Of a DNA stretch of 64,000 nucleotides, positions 16,684-25,453 are shown piece after piece. This DNA is from Flexivirga meconopsidis (GTDB taxonomy: Bacteria; Actinomycetota; Actinomycetes; Actinomycetales; Dermatophilaceae). The stretch lies in contig NZ_JAOBQJ010000002.1 of the NCBI RefSeq assembly GCF_026162425.1, positions 1-64,000 on the forward strand, written 5' to 3'. A model generated the notes under the pieces. The model was given only the letters and a program-made list of their open reading frames with translations. It was not told the DNA's origin and did no database searches. The translations under genes and the position numbers were made by a program. Within the stretch, counting starts at the first letter, position 1. Each line of letters begins with the position of its first letter.

Positions 16684-17102
16684 CGGGTGAGCCTTTCCAC
16701 CGGCACCGTGGCGCTTTGGTGCACCGTGATGGTCCAGCCAGGGATGATGCTCATCGAGGTCCCACTGACGGTGACCGTTGCCCGGTTTCCGGAGCGGCCG
16801 CCGCTGACGTGGACGCCGGCGAGGACATCGCTGCCACCGGCATCGCTGACGAAAGAGGCAGCATCGCTGATCCCGGCCGCCGCGGACCCGTTCTGCGCAC
16901 CGGCAGTGCGTGCACCTTCTTGTGCCGCAGCGATCGCGACGGACCGTGCATGGAACCAGAGTGCGGCTTGCATGCCCAGGAACATCACCGTGAAGAGCGC
17001 AGGCAGGAGCACAATCATCTGGATGGAGCTCGATCCGCGTTCGCGTTCCGCCCCGACTCGGCGACCGAGTCGGGTGCGCAACAGCGTGACGATCCTGGTC
17101 AT
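16680..17102 (-). CDS. TadE-like pseudopilin
   Basis: This 140-residue protein is a second TadE-family member. RERGSSSIQMIVLLPALFTVMF provides the processing motif and hydrophobic helix, and the exported part (AAQEGARTAGAQNGSAAAG) resembles the usual TadE helix leading into a small beta domain. It overlaps the following TadE-like gene by four bases and is separated from the pilin-like gene upstream by 17 bases. Confidence 0.82.
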   Translation of the reverse strand: MTRIVTLLRTRLGRRVGAERERGSSSIQMIVLLPALFTVMFLGMQAALWFHARSVAIAAAQEGARTAGAQNGSAAAGISDAASFVSDAGGSDVLAGVHVSGGRSGNRATVTVSGTSMSIIPGWTITVHQSATVPVERLTR

Positions 17103-17119
17103 TGGTCTGTCCGGTCCGT

Positions 17120-17329
17120 CTACTTGATGTCGCCGGACTTGCTGCGGACATAGGCGGTGATGGCTGTCACGACGATGCCGGCGATCGCGATCACGGCAAC
17201 CGCCCAGACAACGGACTCGATCGAGACCGAGCCCTCCTCCTGGTTGTCACGCATGGTGATGCGGGCCTCGTCGAGGCTGTTCTGCATGCGTGCGCCGAGA
17301 GTGTGCAAAGTGGCGATGAGCTGAATCAT
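17120..17329 (-). CDS. Small pilin-like membrane peptide
   Basis: This 69-residue peptide starts at ATG 17329. NQEEGSVSIESVVWAVAVIAI has the EEGSVSIE cleavage-type motif followed by one hydrophobic helix and a short basic tail (AYVRSKSGDIK). Position and size fit the major Flp-type pilin of the locus, although it is shorter on the distal side than typical Flp. Unlike its neighbours it is set apart by gaps on both sides (91 and 17 bases), which may allow higher, separate expression. Confidence 0.7.
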   Translation of the reverse strand: MIQLIATLHTLGARMQNSLDEARITMRDNQEEGSVSIESVVWAVAVIAIAGIVVTAITAYVRSKSGDIK

Positions 17330-17420
17330 GGTTTGTGCCTTTCTTCTAGTTAGTGGCCGGTGGCCCGGTGTGGTGACGGTTCAGTTCGGTTGGTCTGGTG
17401 TGGCGGGGCAATAGGTCCGA

Positions 17421-18347
17421 TCAGCTGCCACCCCCGACTACTCGCAGCAGCGCCGGCGCGATCAGCAATGCCATGAAGATCACCCCGAGCAAGCTCATCG
17501 GGATGCTCATCCGTTCGCCTACCTCGTTGGCCTTGGCGAGTTCGGAGTTGAGCATCGCGGTCCGCATCGAAGCCGAGCGGGCGCGCAGCTGGGTGTAGAT
17601 CTGAGTTCCTTCCTCCCCGGACAGCCGCATGATGTCGGCCAGGTCCTCCAGCTCGGTCAAGCCGAGCTCGTGCCCCAGCGCCCTGATGGCCTCCCAGGGC
17701 GCCTCGCCCGACCACCGTGACCGGGTGAGTTCTTCGCTCAGCCTGCGGAACACCCAGCTGTCGCCGACACCCGCCGCGACTTCCATCGCCTGCCGGGACC
17801 CCGACCCTGAATTACGTTCCAGCGCAACAAGATCGATGTACGCGCCCAGCGCCCGGTTAAATTCGTCTCGGGCTTTCTTGGCGTCGTCGCGTGCGTTGTA
17901 GTCGGGCAGGAAGAACATCACCCCGGCGAACACGAGCGTCGCAACGACCGGGATGACGAACGGCAGCCGCAGTCCGATCACCGCGAAGAAGCTCATCAAC
18001 AACGGCGGGACAACCAGGCCGAAAAGGGCGAACAGAACCTTCTCGCCGTAGAAGCGGGTCAGCGGCATCCGCAGCAGCGCCAGCTCCCTGTGTGGGGTGC
18101 GGGCCCACGCGCCGGGCGGGAACGTCTTGAGCGCCCACTGCCCGACCCGCTCACGCGTGTCCGCCGGCTGCGCGGTCGTCTCGGCACGATCACGGACGCG
18201 ACGCGGCTGGTCCGGGGAGAGACGTTCCAGGGCGTCCCCGAGGTCAGGTTGAGCAGGCACCAGCCGCCACACCAGCAATGCCAGGCCGAGGCCGATGAAT
18301 CCACCACCGACCAGCGCCAGTTGCAGTCCCGTGATCATGCTTTCCAT
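17421..18347 (-). CDS. tadC: TadC-like inner membrane platform protein
   Basis: This 308-residue type II secretion F-domain protein forms the membrane platform on which the secretion ATPase acts. It has an N-terminal helix, paired helices around the middle (VLFALFGLVVPPLLMSFFAV, LPFVIPVVATLVFAGVMFFL), then the cytoplasmic four-helix F domain (LGAYIDLVALERNSGS, MRLSGEEGTQIYTQLRARS) and a C-terminal helix (SLLGVIFMALLIAPALLRVV). It overlaps tadB by 13 bases. Confidence 0.88.
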   Translation of the reverse strand: MESMITGLQLALVGGGFIGLGLALLVWRLVPAQPDLGDALERLSPDQPRRVRDRAETTAQPADTRERVGQWALKTFPPGAWARTPHRELALLRMPLTRFYGEKVLFALFGLVVPPLLMSFFAVIGLRLPFVIPVVATLVFAGVMFFLPDYNARDDAKKARDEFNRALGAYIDLVALERNSGSGSRQAMEVAAGVGDSWVFRRLSEELTRSRWSGEAPWEAIRALGHELGLTELEDLADIMRLSGEEGTQIYTQLRARSASMRTAMLNSELAKANEVGERMSIPMSLLGVIFMALLIAPALLRVVGGGS

Positions 18348-19204
18348 CCCCCAGTCTGCATCCCGATGAAGCGTGGGAGAGCTGCGCCGCGGGTCATCGT
18401 GCGCATCCAGATCAAGGTGGCGACGTAGGCGCTCAACAGCACGACCAGCAGGATTTGCCCCAAGGGTGATCCGTACGGTGCGACGTAGCGTCCCGTGAGT
18501 GCCAGGAACGCCAGCACCCCGACGGTGATCAAGGTGATCCAGCGGGCTGTCGCGCGAGGCTTGGCGCGGTCGGCCTCGATCTGCCTGCGTGCCCGCACAT
18601 CGGCAGCCACCGACTCGGCCAGTGATTCCAACACGTTGGCCAGGCCACGCCCGCGGCGCCGAGCCCCGAGAATCAGGTTGGCGGCCACCAAGTCTCCTGT
18701 GGCGTCGTCGAGGTCGTCGGCGAATGCCCGTAGGGCGTCTTCAGTACCCCATCGGGCGCCGAGTCGCGCGACGAGCCTGTTCACCTCCGGGCGTATGGCG
18801 TCCGGCGTCGACCGCAACGTTGCGATCAATGCCTGCTCGAGGCCGACACCGGCCGTGAGCACCCCGGACAGTGATCGGGTCCACTCCTCCATCGCTTCGA
18901 GCCGCTCGATTTCGGAAGCCGCGCGAGGTGCAGTCAGCAGCATCGGAAGTCCGACGATGATCGCGGGCACCGCGAGGATCGCGATGAACCATCCCGTGAC
19001 GACCGCCACGATGAGACCTGCACCAGCCCCGACCAGCAATAGCACCCGGGTTCTAGGGGAGATTTGACCCAGCCGTGCCACCAAGGGGAGGTGCGTCCAG
19101 GCTGGTGCAGGTGGCTTCTCTGGCGCGGGCCGCACACCCAGCACAGCGCCCAGCACGCCGGCCACGATGAGCGCACCGGCCAGGCCAGAGACCAGGGCGG
19201 TCAT
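18335..19204 (-). CDS. tadB: TadB-like inner membrane platform protein
   Basis: This 289-residue T2SS F-family protein is the partner of TadC. It has two N-terminal hydrophobic segments, a central cytoplasmic domain (MEEWTRSLSGVLTAGVGLEQ and NLILGARRRGRGLANVLES), and two C-terminal helices (LITVGVLAFLALTGRYV, LLVVLLSAYVATLIW). It overlaps the ATPase gene by four bases. Confidence 0.88.
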   Translation of the reverse strand: MTALVSGLAGALIVAGVLGAVLGVRPAPEKPPAPAWTHLPLVARLGQISPRTRVLLLVGAGAGLIVAVVTGWFIAILAVPAIIVGLPMLLTAPRAASEIERLEAMEEWTRSLSGVLTAGVGLEQALIATLRSTPDAIRPEVNRLVARLGARWGTEDALRAFADDLDDATGDLVAANLILGARRRGRGLANVLESLAESVAADVRARRQIEADRAKPRATARWITLITVGVLAFLALTGRYVAPYGSPLGQILLVVLLSAYVATLIWMRTMTRGAALPRFIGMQTGGWKA

Positions 19205-20823
19205 GAGGTTTCGCCTCCATGGATCCGGCGCTCGTTCTCGAAGGCGCGAGTGTCGAATCCGTGCTCATCCAACACCCCTCGGATGTGTTCCGGCAGCACG
19301 CTGGCGACCGCCGGCCCGCCAAATTTCGGCCGGAACACATGCTGGGTCGCATATCCGGTGGCTTCTTCCCCAGGCTCGACCGAGACGATCTCAGAGATCC
19401 ATCGCTGCGGCCGCTTTTCCTGGTCGGTCCCCTCCTGGGCACCGGGCTGGTAGTGCAGCTGCACGATCAGGTCGATGTGTCCGGCCACCGCGCTCACCGC
19501 GTACCCGTCGGAGATGTGCGCTCCTGCTTCCATCGCGCAGGTAACCAGCTTCCTGATCGCGGCTTTCGCGTTGGCCGCGTGGGTGGTGCTGATGGACCCG
19601 GCGGTCGACTGCATCGCTTTGATCATCGACAGGATCTCCGGGCCACGGACCTCGCCCACGATCGTGCGTCCGAGCATGAACCGGAAGCTGTCGATGAGCA
19701 GGTCGTCGAGGGTCACTTCGCCGGCCTGTCGGCCGTTGATGCCCACCTCTCCCGATCCCGGTCGGGACTCGAAGGCGATGACGCGCTTGTGCCGGGGCAT
19801 CTCTTCTAGGAAGAGCTCGTACTCCGTCTCAAAGGTGCCGATCTTTTCCCATGGGTCGATCGACGCACACAATCCGCGCACCATGGTTGTCTTTCCTGCG
19901 CCCTGCGGGCCGGCGACGATGATGTTGAGGCGGGCCTTGACGGCTGCTTCGAGGAAATCGGCTTGCAGGTCGCTGAGCATCCCGGTCGCGGCCAATTCCC
20001 GCAGGTCGGTGTCGCGCACGCGGTGCCGGCGGATCACCACCGTCGGCCGGTTGGTGCTCCAGCAGGCTGCGGCAAGCCGCGCTCCTCCAGGCAGGTTGAT
20101 GTGCAGCCGGGGTTGCGCCTCGGAGAAGGGTCGCCCGCTGCCGGATTTGCTGCCGAGGAACGTGAGGAACTCGATCAGTTCCTCGTCGCTCTCGGCGACC
20201 GGTGGGCCCGGTTCGATCCGGCCGTCGCTGTGCAGCAACAGCACGTGATCGTGACCATAGGCCTCGATGTTCTCCACGGTCTCGTCGTCGACCAGCGGCT
20301 GGAACCGTCCCAGCCGGAAGAGTGCGTTGAAGATCGCGTCGGCCATGTCGTCTTGTTGGTCCAGGGACCAGGACTGGCGCCCGGCCGAGACCGCCTCAGC
20401 GGCCTCGCTCTCCAGCAGCTCAAGGATGATCGAGCGGCCGAGTTCCTCCTGGGCTTGCTCATCGAGCGTGCGGTCCTTGCCGATCGCTGCACTGAGCTGT
20501 TCTGATGCCTGGCTCCGGAATGCCGCGACCAGCCCCCAGTCGATGCCGTCGTGCGCGTTCGCGCCGGTTTTGCGTCGTCGTGCCGATCTGCCTGCTTGAC
20601 GCCCTCGACCGGCATCGGTCGAGTCGTCATCCGATCGTGGTTGGTCGACTGCGTGAATGTAGGCGGGGCGGTCATGCGACTCCTCTCCCAGCGAAAACGA
20701 TGACCGCGCCCGGCCGGTCTTCGGCTTATCCGTGTCCGCGCCGTCGTCGCCGGCGAAGAGCGGCAAGGAGGTGGGGTCTGTCGGGTCATCCGGATCGGAC
20801 ACCCAGGGGTTCGACTGGGTCAT
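19201..20823 (-). CDS. cpaF: CpaF/TadA-like secretion ATPase
   Basis: This 540-residue type II/IV secretion ATPase has an unusual N-terminal extension of about 90 hydrophilic residues before the conserved core. The Walker A motif is VAGPQGAGKTTMVRGL, the Asp and His boxes follow (IGTFETEYELFLEEMPRHKR, TTHAANAKAAIRKL), and the Walker B-type segment is MLGRTIVGEVRGPEILSM. It should energise assembly of the pilin-like subunits through TadB/TadC. It overlaps the CpaE-like gene by four bases. Confidence 0.92.
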   Translation of the reverse strand: MTQSNPWVSDPDDPTDPTSLPLFAGDDGADTDKPKTGRARSSFSLGEESHDRPAYIHAVDQPRSDDDSTDAGRGRQAGRSARRRKTGANAHDGIDWGLVAAFRSQASEQLSAAIGKDRTLDEQAQEELGRSIILELLESEAAEAVSAGRQSWSLDQQDDMADAIFNALFRLGRFQPLVDDETVENIEAYGHDHVLLLHSDGRIEPGPPVAESDEELIEFLTFLGSKSGSGRPFSEAQPRLHINLPGGARLAAACWSTNRPTVVIRRHRVRDTDLRELAATGMLSDLQADFLEAAVKARLNIIVAGPQGAGKTTMVRGLCASIDPWEKIGTFETEYELFLEEMPRHKRVIAFESRPGSGEVGINGRQAGEVTLDDLLIDSFRFMLGRTIVGEVRGPEILSMIKAMQSTAGSISTTHAANAKAAIRKLVTCAMEAGAHISDGYAVSAVAGHIDLIVQLHYQPGAQEGTDQEKRPQRWISEIVSVEPGEEATGYATQHVFRPKFGGPAVASVLPEHIRGVLDEHGFDTRAFENERRIHGGETS

Positions 20824-21614
20824 GCGGGGCTCCCTACATTCTTGGTGACCTCAAGGTCGGCGCGGTTGCTTTCGATCGCTGCCTGGATCGCTGCCCCGGT
20901 CGCGCGCAAGCCGCGCACCAGGCCGGAGTTGTCGAACTTGCGCGGTCGGTTAGCGCCGGTGGAGAACACGGAGGCGCCAGCGGCATCCCACGGAACGCTC
21001 TCTATGACGGGCAGTCCGAGGACCTTGCGAACTTCTCGCGCGCCGTATGGCTGCCCCTCCCCGATCAGCAGGGTGCCCAGCCGGGGCAAAGAACCGATCT
21101 TCTCGAACTCCTCGCGCAGTGACTCGGCCCAGGACCTGGCACCCGATAGCGCCGGCAGGGTTGTCCGCATCGTCAGCAACGCCAGATCTGCGCCCATCAT
21201 CAATGGCCCCGGCGCGCCTTCCAGGCCGAGTCGGCCCGCGTCGACGATGACGTCCTGACCGTTGCGCCCCAGCCCGCGTAGTGCGCTCGTGAGGGGGCCC
21301 CACAACGTCGTCAGGCTGCGCGCTTGAGCGTGGCTGCGGACCCCGGGAAGCAGCAGCGCGTTCGAACCCGGGATGGGCACCATCTGAGACCACAGGGACT
21401 GCGCCAGGTTGCCTTCGCGGTGCGCCACCGCCAAGTCGATGAGACCGCCAGAGTGGGCGACCTCACCGTGGAAGTAACCCGCCAGGAGTCCACTGCCGCC
21501 AGTCGGGTCTGCCTCGACCAGCACAGCTGGACGCGGCCAGGTCAGCGTCAAGCCCAGGGCGGTAGCCGTCACGCCGGGCGATCCCGAGGCTGAGGTGAGA
21601 ACGATGATCGCCAT
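20820..21614 (-). CDS. CpaE/TadZ-like MinD-family protein with degenerate P-loop
   Basis: This 264-residue protein has the MinD/ParA fold beginning IIVLTSASGSPGVTATALGL, but the lysines of the deviant Walker A motif (KGGxGKT) are absent. Other landmarks are VLVEADPTGGSGLLAG, for the switch region, and DVIVDAGRLGLEG. TadZ/CpaE proteins localise the Tad machine at the pole; loss of the P-loop lysine suggests it binds nucleotide weakly or acts as a scaffold. It is coupled to cpaF by a four-base overlap. Confidence 0.8.
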   Translation of the reverse strand: MAIIVLTSASGSPGVTATALGLTLTWPRPAVLVEADPTGGSGLLAGYFHGEVAHSGGLIDLAVAHREGNLAQSLWSQMVPIPGSNALLLPGVRSHAQARSLTTLWGPLTSALRGLGRNGQDVIVDAGRLGLEGAPGPLMMGADLALLTMRTTLPALSGARSWAESLREEFEKIGSLPRLGTLLIGEGQPYGAREVRKVLGLPVIESVPWDAAGASVFSTGANRPRKFDNSGLVRGLRATGAAIQAAIESNRADLEVTKNVGSPA

Positions 21615-21617
21615 GGC

Positions 21618-22331
21618 TCAGTGTTCTCGCGAGTCCAGGACGAGAGCGACCTTTCCAGTGGCAGCCATCGATGCCACGTCGGGCGCCTGGTCCTCGGGGA
21701 CCAGCACGTCCACCACTTTCTGCCCGTTCGAGCCGCCGTTCGAGACGCCGACTACGGTCGCGGCGACGTCCGTGGGTATCGAGTCGGCCTTGTACTGCCC
21801 CTGCTGGCCAGGTGTCAGCACGATCCGGACATCGTCGCCGTTCTCCAGCCCGTTGGCCGGAAGAGCACCGGACGCCAGGCTGATCCCGACCTCGCTCTGA
21901 CCTGCACCCGGCACCACGCTCGAGGTGATCTCGTCACCGGTGACCAGCCCGCCCGCGGCGATGTCCATCGCCGCGCGTTTTCCGACCACATTGTTCAGTT
22001 CGGATGCTGGCAGCGGCTTCAGCCCGGGGTCCACTCCCACGCGGACGATCATCACGTCACCACGAGTGATCACCTCGCCGCGGTGCACCGTCGATCGCAC
22101 CGCGAGGACTTCCTTCGCGGAGTTCATCGACGTGAAAGCCATCACGGCCAGCAACGCCCCCAAACAGACCGCAGCCACCGATGCGGCGATAAGCAGTGGT
22201 CGCCGGCGCATCTTCGGCGGCGGCGCCACGGTGTCACTCGAAGCCGCGGGTCCGATCGCGTCCTCGGGATCCTTGGTCCCCTGGTCGCGGCGGCGCGCGC
22301 TGCGCTGCTCGTCTGTTGGTGCAATTGCCAT
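21618..22331 (-). CDS. CpaB/RcpC-like SAF-domain protein
   Basis: This 237-residue protein starts at ATG 22331. It has a charged N-terminus, one transmembrane segment (PLLIAASVAAVCLGALLAVMAF) and an exported SAF domain (EVLAVRSTVHRGEVITRGDV, then AAMDIAAGGLVTGDEI). CpaB/RcpC proteins form part of the periplasmic or wall-side Tad assembly. Three bases separate it from the CpaE-like gene. Confidence 0.82.
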   Translation of the reverse strand: MAIAPTDEQRSARRRDQGTKDPEDAIGPAASSDTVAPPPKMRRRPLLIAASVAAVCLGALLAVMAFTSMNSAKEVLAVRSTVHRGEVITRGDVMIVRVGVDPGLKPLPASELNNVVGKRAAMDIAAGGLVTGDEITSSVVPGAGQSEVGISLASGALPANGLENGDDVRIVLTPGQQGQYKADSIPTDVAATVVGVSNGGSNGQKVVDVLVPEDQAPDVASMAATGKVALVLDSREH

Positions 22332-22374
22332 GGCTGCTGTCTCCCCAGTCAGTCCGTGTTCCGTTGGATACCGC

Positions 22375-23307
22375 TCACTTCGTGAGCACTTGGGCCTCGC
22401 CGATTCGAATGGTCGTTCTGCGGGCCGTGGTGACCGGGATCGTGCCGGTCTGACCGATGCCAGACCAGGTGATCGTCCAGTAGCTCGTCGCCGTAACCGT
22501 GTAGCTGCCCTGCTTGGTGTATTCGTTGTGCCCGCACGTCGGGGACTTCGCCTTGCCTGTCGCTGCGGTGTACGGCGTGCCCGGACCATCGCAGGTGATG
22601 GTCTGACCGTCGCCCATGTTCCACACGACGCGGTCGACCTTGCCGATCGCTGTCACGGTGTATCCAGCTGCGGAGACGCTCTTGGTGATCGGCCCGAAGG
22701 TATTCGGAGTCGGATTCTTCACCCACATCCATTGCGGCAGCCCGACCAGCCCGACCTTGCCCGGCTCGTTACCCGGGACGATCCCGATCGTGATCGCCTT
22801 CAATCCCATCGCGGCCACCGCTTCGCGCGCCAACTGCACCGGGTCAGGCGGTGCCTTCGGCCCATCCGGCTGCGTCGCAGACCAGAAGAAGAACCGAGAC
22901 GTAATCAGGTCGCATTGGTAGATCGTGCCGTCTTTGTGCCCCTGCCACGCGGGGTCAGACTTCGCCGGTTGCGGCTTGGCAACGCTCACGTAGCACTGCT
23001 TCGACGGCGACCACCACGCATCGCCCTTGGAGCACGGAACTTCCTTGCCAGTCACGCTGCTCTCGCACTTTCCCTTCCCCTTTTTGGGCGGCTTCTTGCC
23101 TGGCGGGGTAGGCGTCGGCGGACCTGGGCTCGGCGGCTGCGTCGGTGGAACCACTACGCGGATCACGCAGGTCTGTGAGGTGGGATCCCACACGCTCCCG
23201 GGCGGGCACTTCACTCCGCCGGCAGCGTGCGCAGCTGGGGTCGCGAGTCCGACGAACGCAACCGAGACCCCAGCCGCAAGTGCACCCGCTCGTGTGCGCG
23301 TCAGCAT
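22375..23307 (-). CDS. Secreted PKD-like protein of the Tad-like locus
   Basis: This 310-residue protein starts at ATG 23307, overlapping the lipoprotein stop codon. It has a signal peptide (LTRTRAGALAAGVSVAFVG, ending around AAHA), cysteine-rich N-terminal segments (GGVKCPPGSVWDPTSQTC), a Pro/Lys linker (PTPPGKKPPKKGKGKC) and a C-terminal PKD-like region (VVWNMGDGQTITCDGPG, KQGSYTVTATSYWTITW). It is probably a surface or wall-facing component; I know of no assigned enzymatic role. Confidence 0.72.
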   Translation of the reverse strand: MLTRTRAGALAAGVSVAFVGLATPAAHAAGGVKCPPGSVWDPTSQTCVIRVVVPPTQPPSPGPPTPTPPGKKPPKKGKGKCESSVTGKEVPCSKGDAWWSPSKQCYVSVAKPQPAKSDPAWQGHKDGTIYQCDLITSRFFFWSATQPDGPKAPPDPVQLAREAVAAMGLKAITIGIVPGNEPGKVGLVGLPQWMWVKNPTPNTFGPITKSVSAAGYTVTAIGKVDRVVWNMGDGQTITCDGPGTPYTAATGKAKSPTCGHNEYTKQGSYTVTATSYWTITWSGIGQTGTIPVTTARRTTIRIGEAQVLTK

Positions 23308-23897
23308 TTCCCGAGGACTTTCTCTGTGGTGACGTACCACTTGAATGTCTTGGGATCCTGCGTGACGCCGTACCGGTACTCCACTCGGTGAGGCGCACCG
23401 GACGGCCTCGACACAGGCTTGCCAGACTTCTTCACCAAGTGGAAGTTGGTTCCGTCAAGGCACGCATTCACGCGATAAGTCGCGGGATCGGTGGTGCTCG
23501 ACGCCACCGGGTGCAGAACTCGGAAGGAGCCCTCTCCTGTTTCGCCCCGCTGCCGTTCGGCACCGATGTTGTACTGCCATTGCGCGAGCTGCTGGCCGCG
23601 CGCGACGAGATCAAGACTCGTCAAGTCGCCCTTCGGGTTGGTCTCGAGAACGTCGACCTTCTTCCAGAACGCGACCACCGCCGCGGTGGCCGCTGCCTTC
23701 TTCTTCGCCAATGGGTCAGCGCTCGTTGTTGTGGACGAGCTAGCCGGCTTCGGAGGGGTCGTTGACGACTTGGTGCCGGGAGACGGCGTGGCGGTCGTCG
23801 ATGGCGCCTTGCCGCCGTCGCTGCTCCCGCACGCAGAGGCCAGCAGCACGCTCCCCATAGCCAAGGTCGCGCCTGCCATCCGCATCGCCTTCGTCAT
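23301..23897 (-). CDS. Lipoprotein, first gene of the Tad-like operon
   Basis: This 198-residue protein starts at ATG 23897 behind AAGGAG. The signal MAGATLAMGSVLLASACGSS ends in a lipobox (LASAC). A Thr/Ser/Pro-rich stretch follows, then a soluble domain starting AAATAAVVAFWKKVDVLETN, which resembles small NTF2-like exported domains of actinobacteria, although that assignment is weak. It is the first gene of the minus-strand pilus operon, so the promoter should lie in 23898-23980. Confidence 0.7.
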   Translation of the reverse strand: MTKAMRMAGATLAMGSVLLASACGSSDGGKAPSTTATPSPGTKSSTTPPKPASSSTTTSADPLAKKKAAATAAVVAFWKKVDVLETNPKGDLTSLDLVARGQQLAQWQYNIGAERQRGETGEGSFRVLHPVASSTTDPATYRVNACLDGTNFHLVKKSGKPVSRPSGAPHRVEYRYGVTQDPKTFKWYVTTEKVLGKC

Positions 23898-23981
23898 GTC
23901 GGTCTCCTTGTTGTCTCGCCTGCCAGAAGGTCCGTTTGAGGGGTCCTGGCGGTCACGTCGGCTCAAATCGATGCACTTACA

Positions 23982-24561
23982 CTAGTGCATTATGACTTTT
24001 GGAAGGTGCTCGTCCACAACCTCGTGTCGCTCTTGTGCCACCAGAGCCTCCCTTCCGCGCGGCGTCATGGGTTCCGCCGCCTCTTCACCCTGCCTGAGCA
24101 CGATGCGCCGGCCGTCGAATAGCCACCGGTGATGCGCGCCGAAGACGCTTGGCCAGCACCTCGGCGTGCTCCGCCGCAAGGATCAGGTCGTTCCATTCGT
24201 GGAGTTCTGCGCGGGACGCCGACCCCAACCGCAGTTCGAAGGTCTCGCCCTCGCGCCGCCACGTTCGGGCGAGCTGCCGTGAGCTGGTCCGCAAGATCAG
24301 GCTGCAACGGCATCGCCACGCAGATCTGGTCGTCGTCGCTGCGAACCACCATGACGTCGTCCACGGCGATATGCCGCAGAACCTGGATGACGATGTGCGG
24401 GTAGCAGCCTGCCCACCGTGGAATGCGGATGGCGTCCTGGATTGCTGATGCAGCGCCCTCCCCCCTGGAGTGCGCGCCAGCTGTTCGACGACATGCTCTA
24501 GTCCCTCCGGCGCCTTCCCCGAGAGGGAACGCCGTGCTATGCAGTGCCCGTGAGGCACCAC
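23982..24561 (-). pseudogene. Gene broken by several frameshifts, unknown function
   Basis: Reading the minus strand, coding-like segments switch frame about three times: GKAPEGLEHVVEQLARTPGG, then AIQDAIRIPRWAGCYPH continuing through VMVVRSDDDQICVAMPLQ, then EGETFELRLGSASRAELHEW with NDLILAAEHAEVLAKRL, and finally GAHHRWLFDGRRIVLRQGEE ending in a stop at 23982. Together they would make a protein of about 190 residues. No single frame covers it. I do not recognise the family. It lies just upstream of the Tad operon promoter region, in the same orientation, and marks decay at that boundary. Confidence 0.65.
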
Positions 24562-24660
24562 TTTTTTAGCTCAGGACTCCGGCCGAAACATCAGGCGCAG
24601 AGCCGATCTCACCTACGTGAGCGGCAGCGAGATTTTACCCCGCACAGGTTCGATCGCGCT

Positions 24661-25437
24661 ATGCGCGCAGAGCCTCGTAGCGCCCTCATCACCGGCGCGA
24701 GCGGGGGCATCGGCAGCGCCCTTGCACGATGTCTCGCTGGCACCTACGAGTCCTTGATTCTCGTTGACACAGATAGGAATTCGCTCGATGCACTGGCCGC
24801 GGAGCTGCCGTGTGAAGCGGTGGTCGCGCCGTTGGACGTCACGGCCACGGACTACCGACACGACCTCGCAAATTGGGTTGAAAAAGCACCGGCTCTTGAC
24901 TGTGTCTTTACCTTCGCGGGCGTTATGCATACAGGAACGGTGCTCCAGAGCACCTTCGAGGACTTGGTGCGAGTCATCGACATAAACCTGATCGGCACAA
25001 TCGCCACCGTGCACGCATGCCTGCCGTACCTCGAACGCGGCTCCAGCATCGTGACCGCGTCCAGCGCGATCGAAAGCATTGCGGTTCCCCGCCACGCGTC
25101 GTATGTCGCCAGTAAGGCGGGTGTCTATGGGTTTACTCGCACCCTGGCCAACGAGCTGGATCAGGACGGCGCTGGGGTCCGCGTCAGTACGGCCCTCATC
25201 GGCGGCGTGCATACCGACATCCTGCGCAACGGCAGCTTCGCCGAGAACGAGAATCCAACGGAACGGGTGGCCAGCTTCGACCGCCGCGTCGCACGGTCGT
25301 CGGCAGACGACATCGCTCGCGCTGTCGTGCGCGGCCAGCAACGCGGCTCGCGCATCATTTACGCCGGGCCGGATTCCCGGGTTGCGGCTCTGCTTGCGCG
25401 CGCCGCTGGTCGTTACACTCGACTTCCGCGTATCTGA
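24661..25437 (+). CDS. Short-chain dehydrogenase/reductase
   Basis: This 258-residue cytoplasmic SDR starts at the ATG before RAEPRSALITGASGGIGSA. It has the cofactor motif TGASGGIG, an Asp after the second strand (LVDTDRNSLDAL) favouring NAD(H), a TFAGVMHT segment in place of NNAG, and the catalytic Ser-Tyr-Lys as VTASSAIES with YVASKAGVYGFTRTLA. The substrate is unknown. The next gene follows after 16 bases, suggesting one transcript. An in-frame upstream extension to 24544 is less likely. Confidence 0.88.
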   Translation: MRAEPRSALITGASGGIGSALARCLAGTYESLILVDTDRNSLDALAAELPCEAVVAPLDVTATDYRHDLANWVEKAPALDCVFTFAGVMHTGTVLQSTFEDLVRVIDINLIGTIATVHACLPYLERGSSIVTASSAIESIAVPRHASYVASKAGVYGFTRTLANELDQDGAGVRVSTALIGGVHTDILRNGSFAENENPTERVASFDRRVARSSADDIARAVVRGQQRGSRIIYAGPDSRVAALLARAAGRYTRLPRI

Positions 25438-25453
25438 CGTTGGGGGTGCAGCG

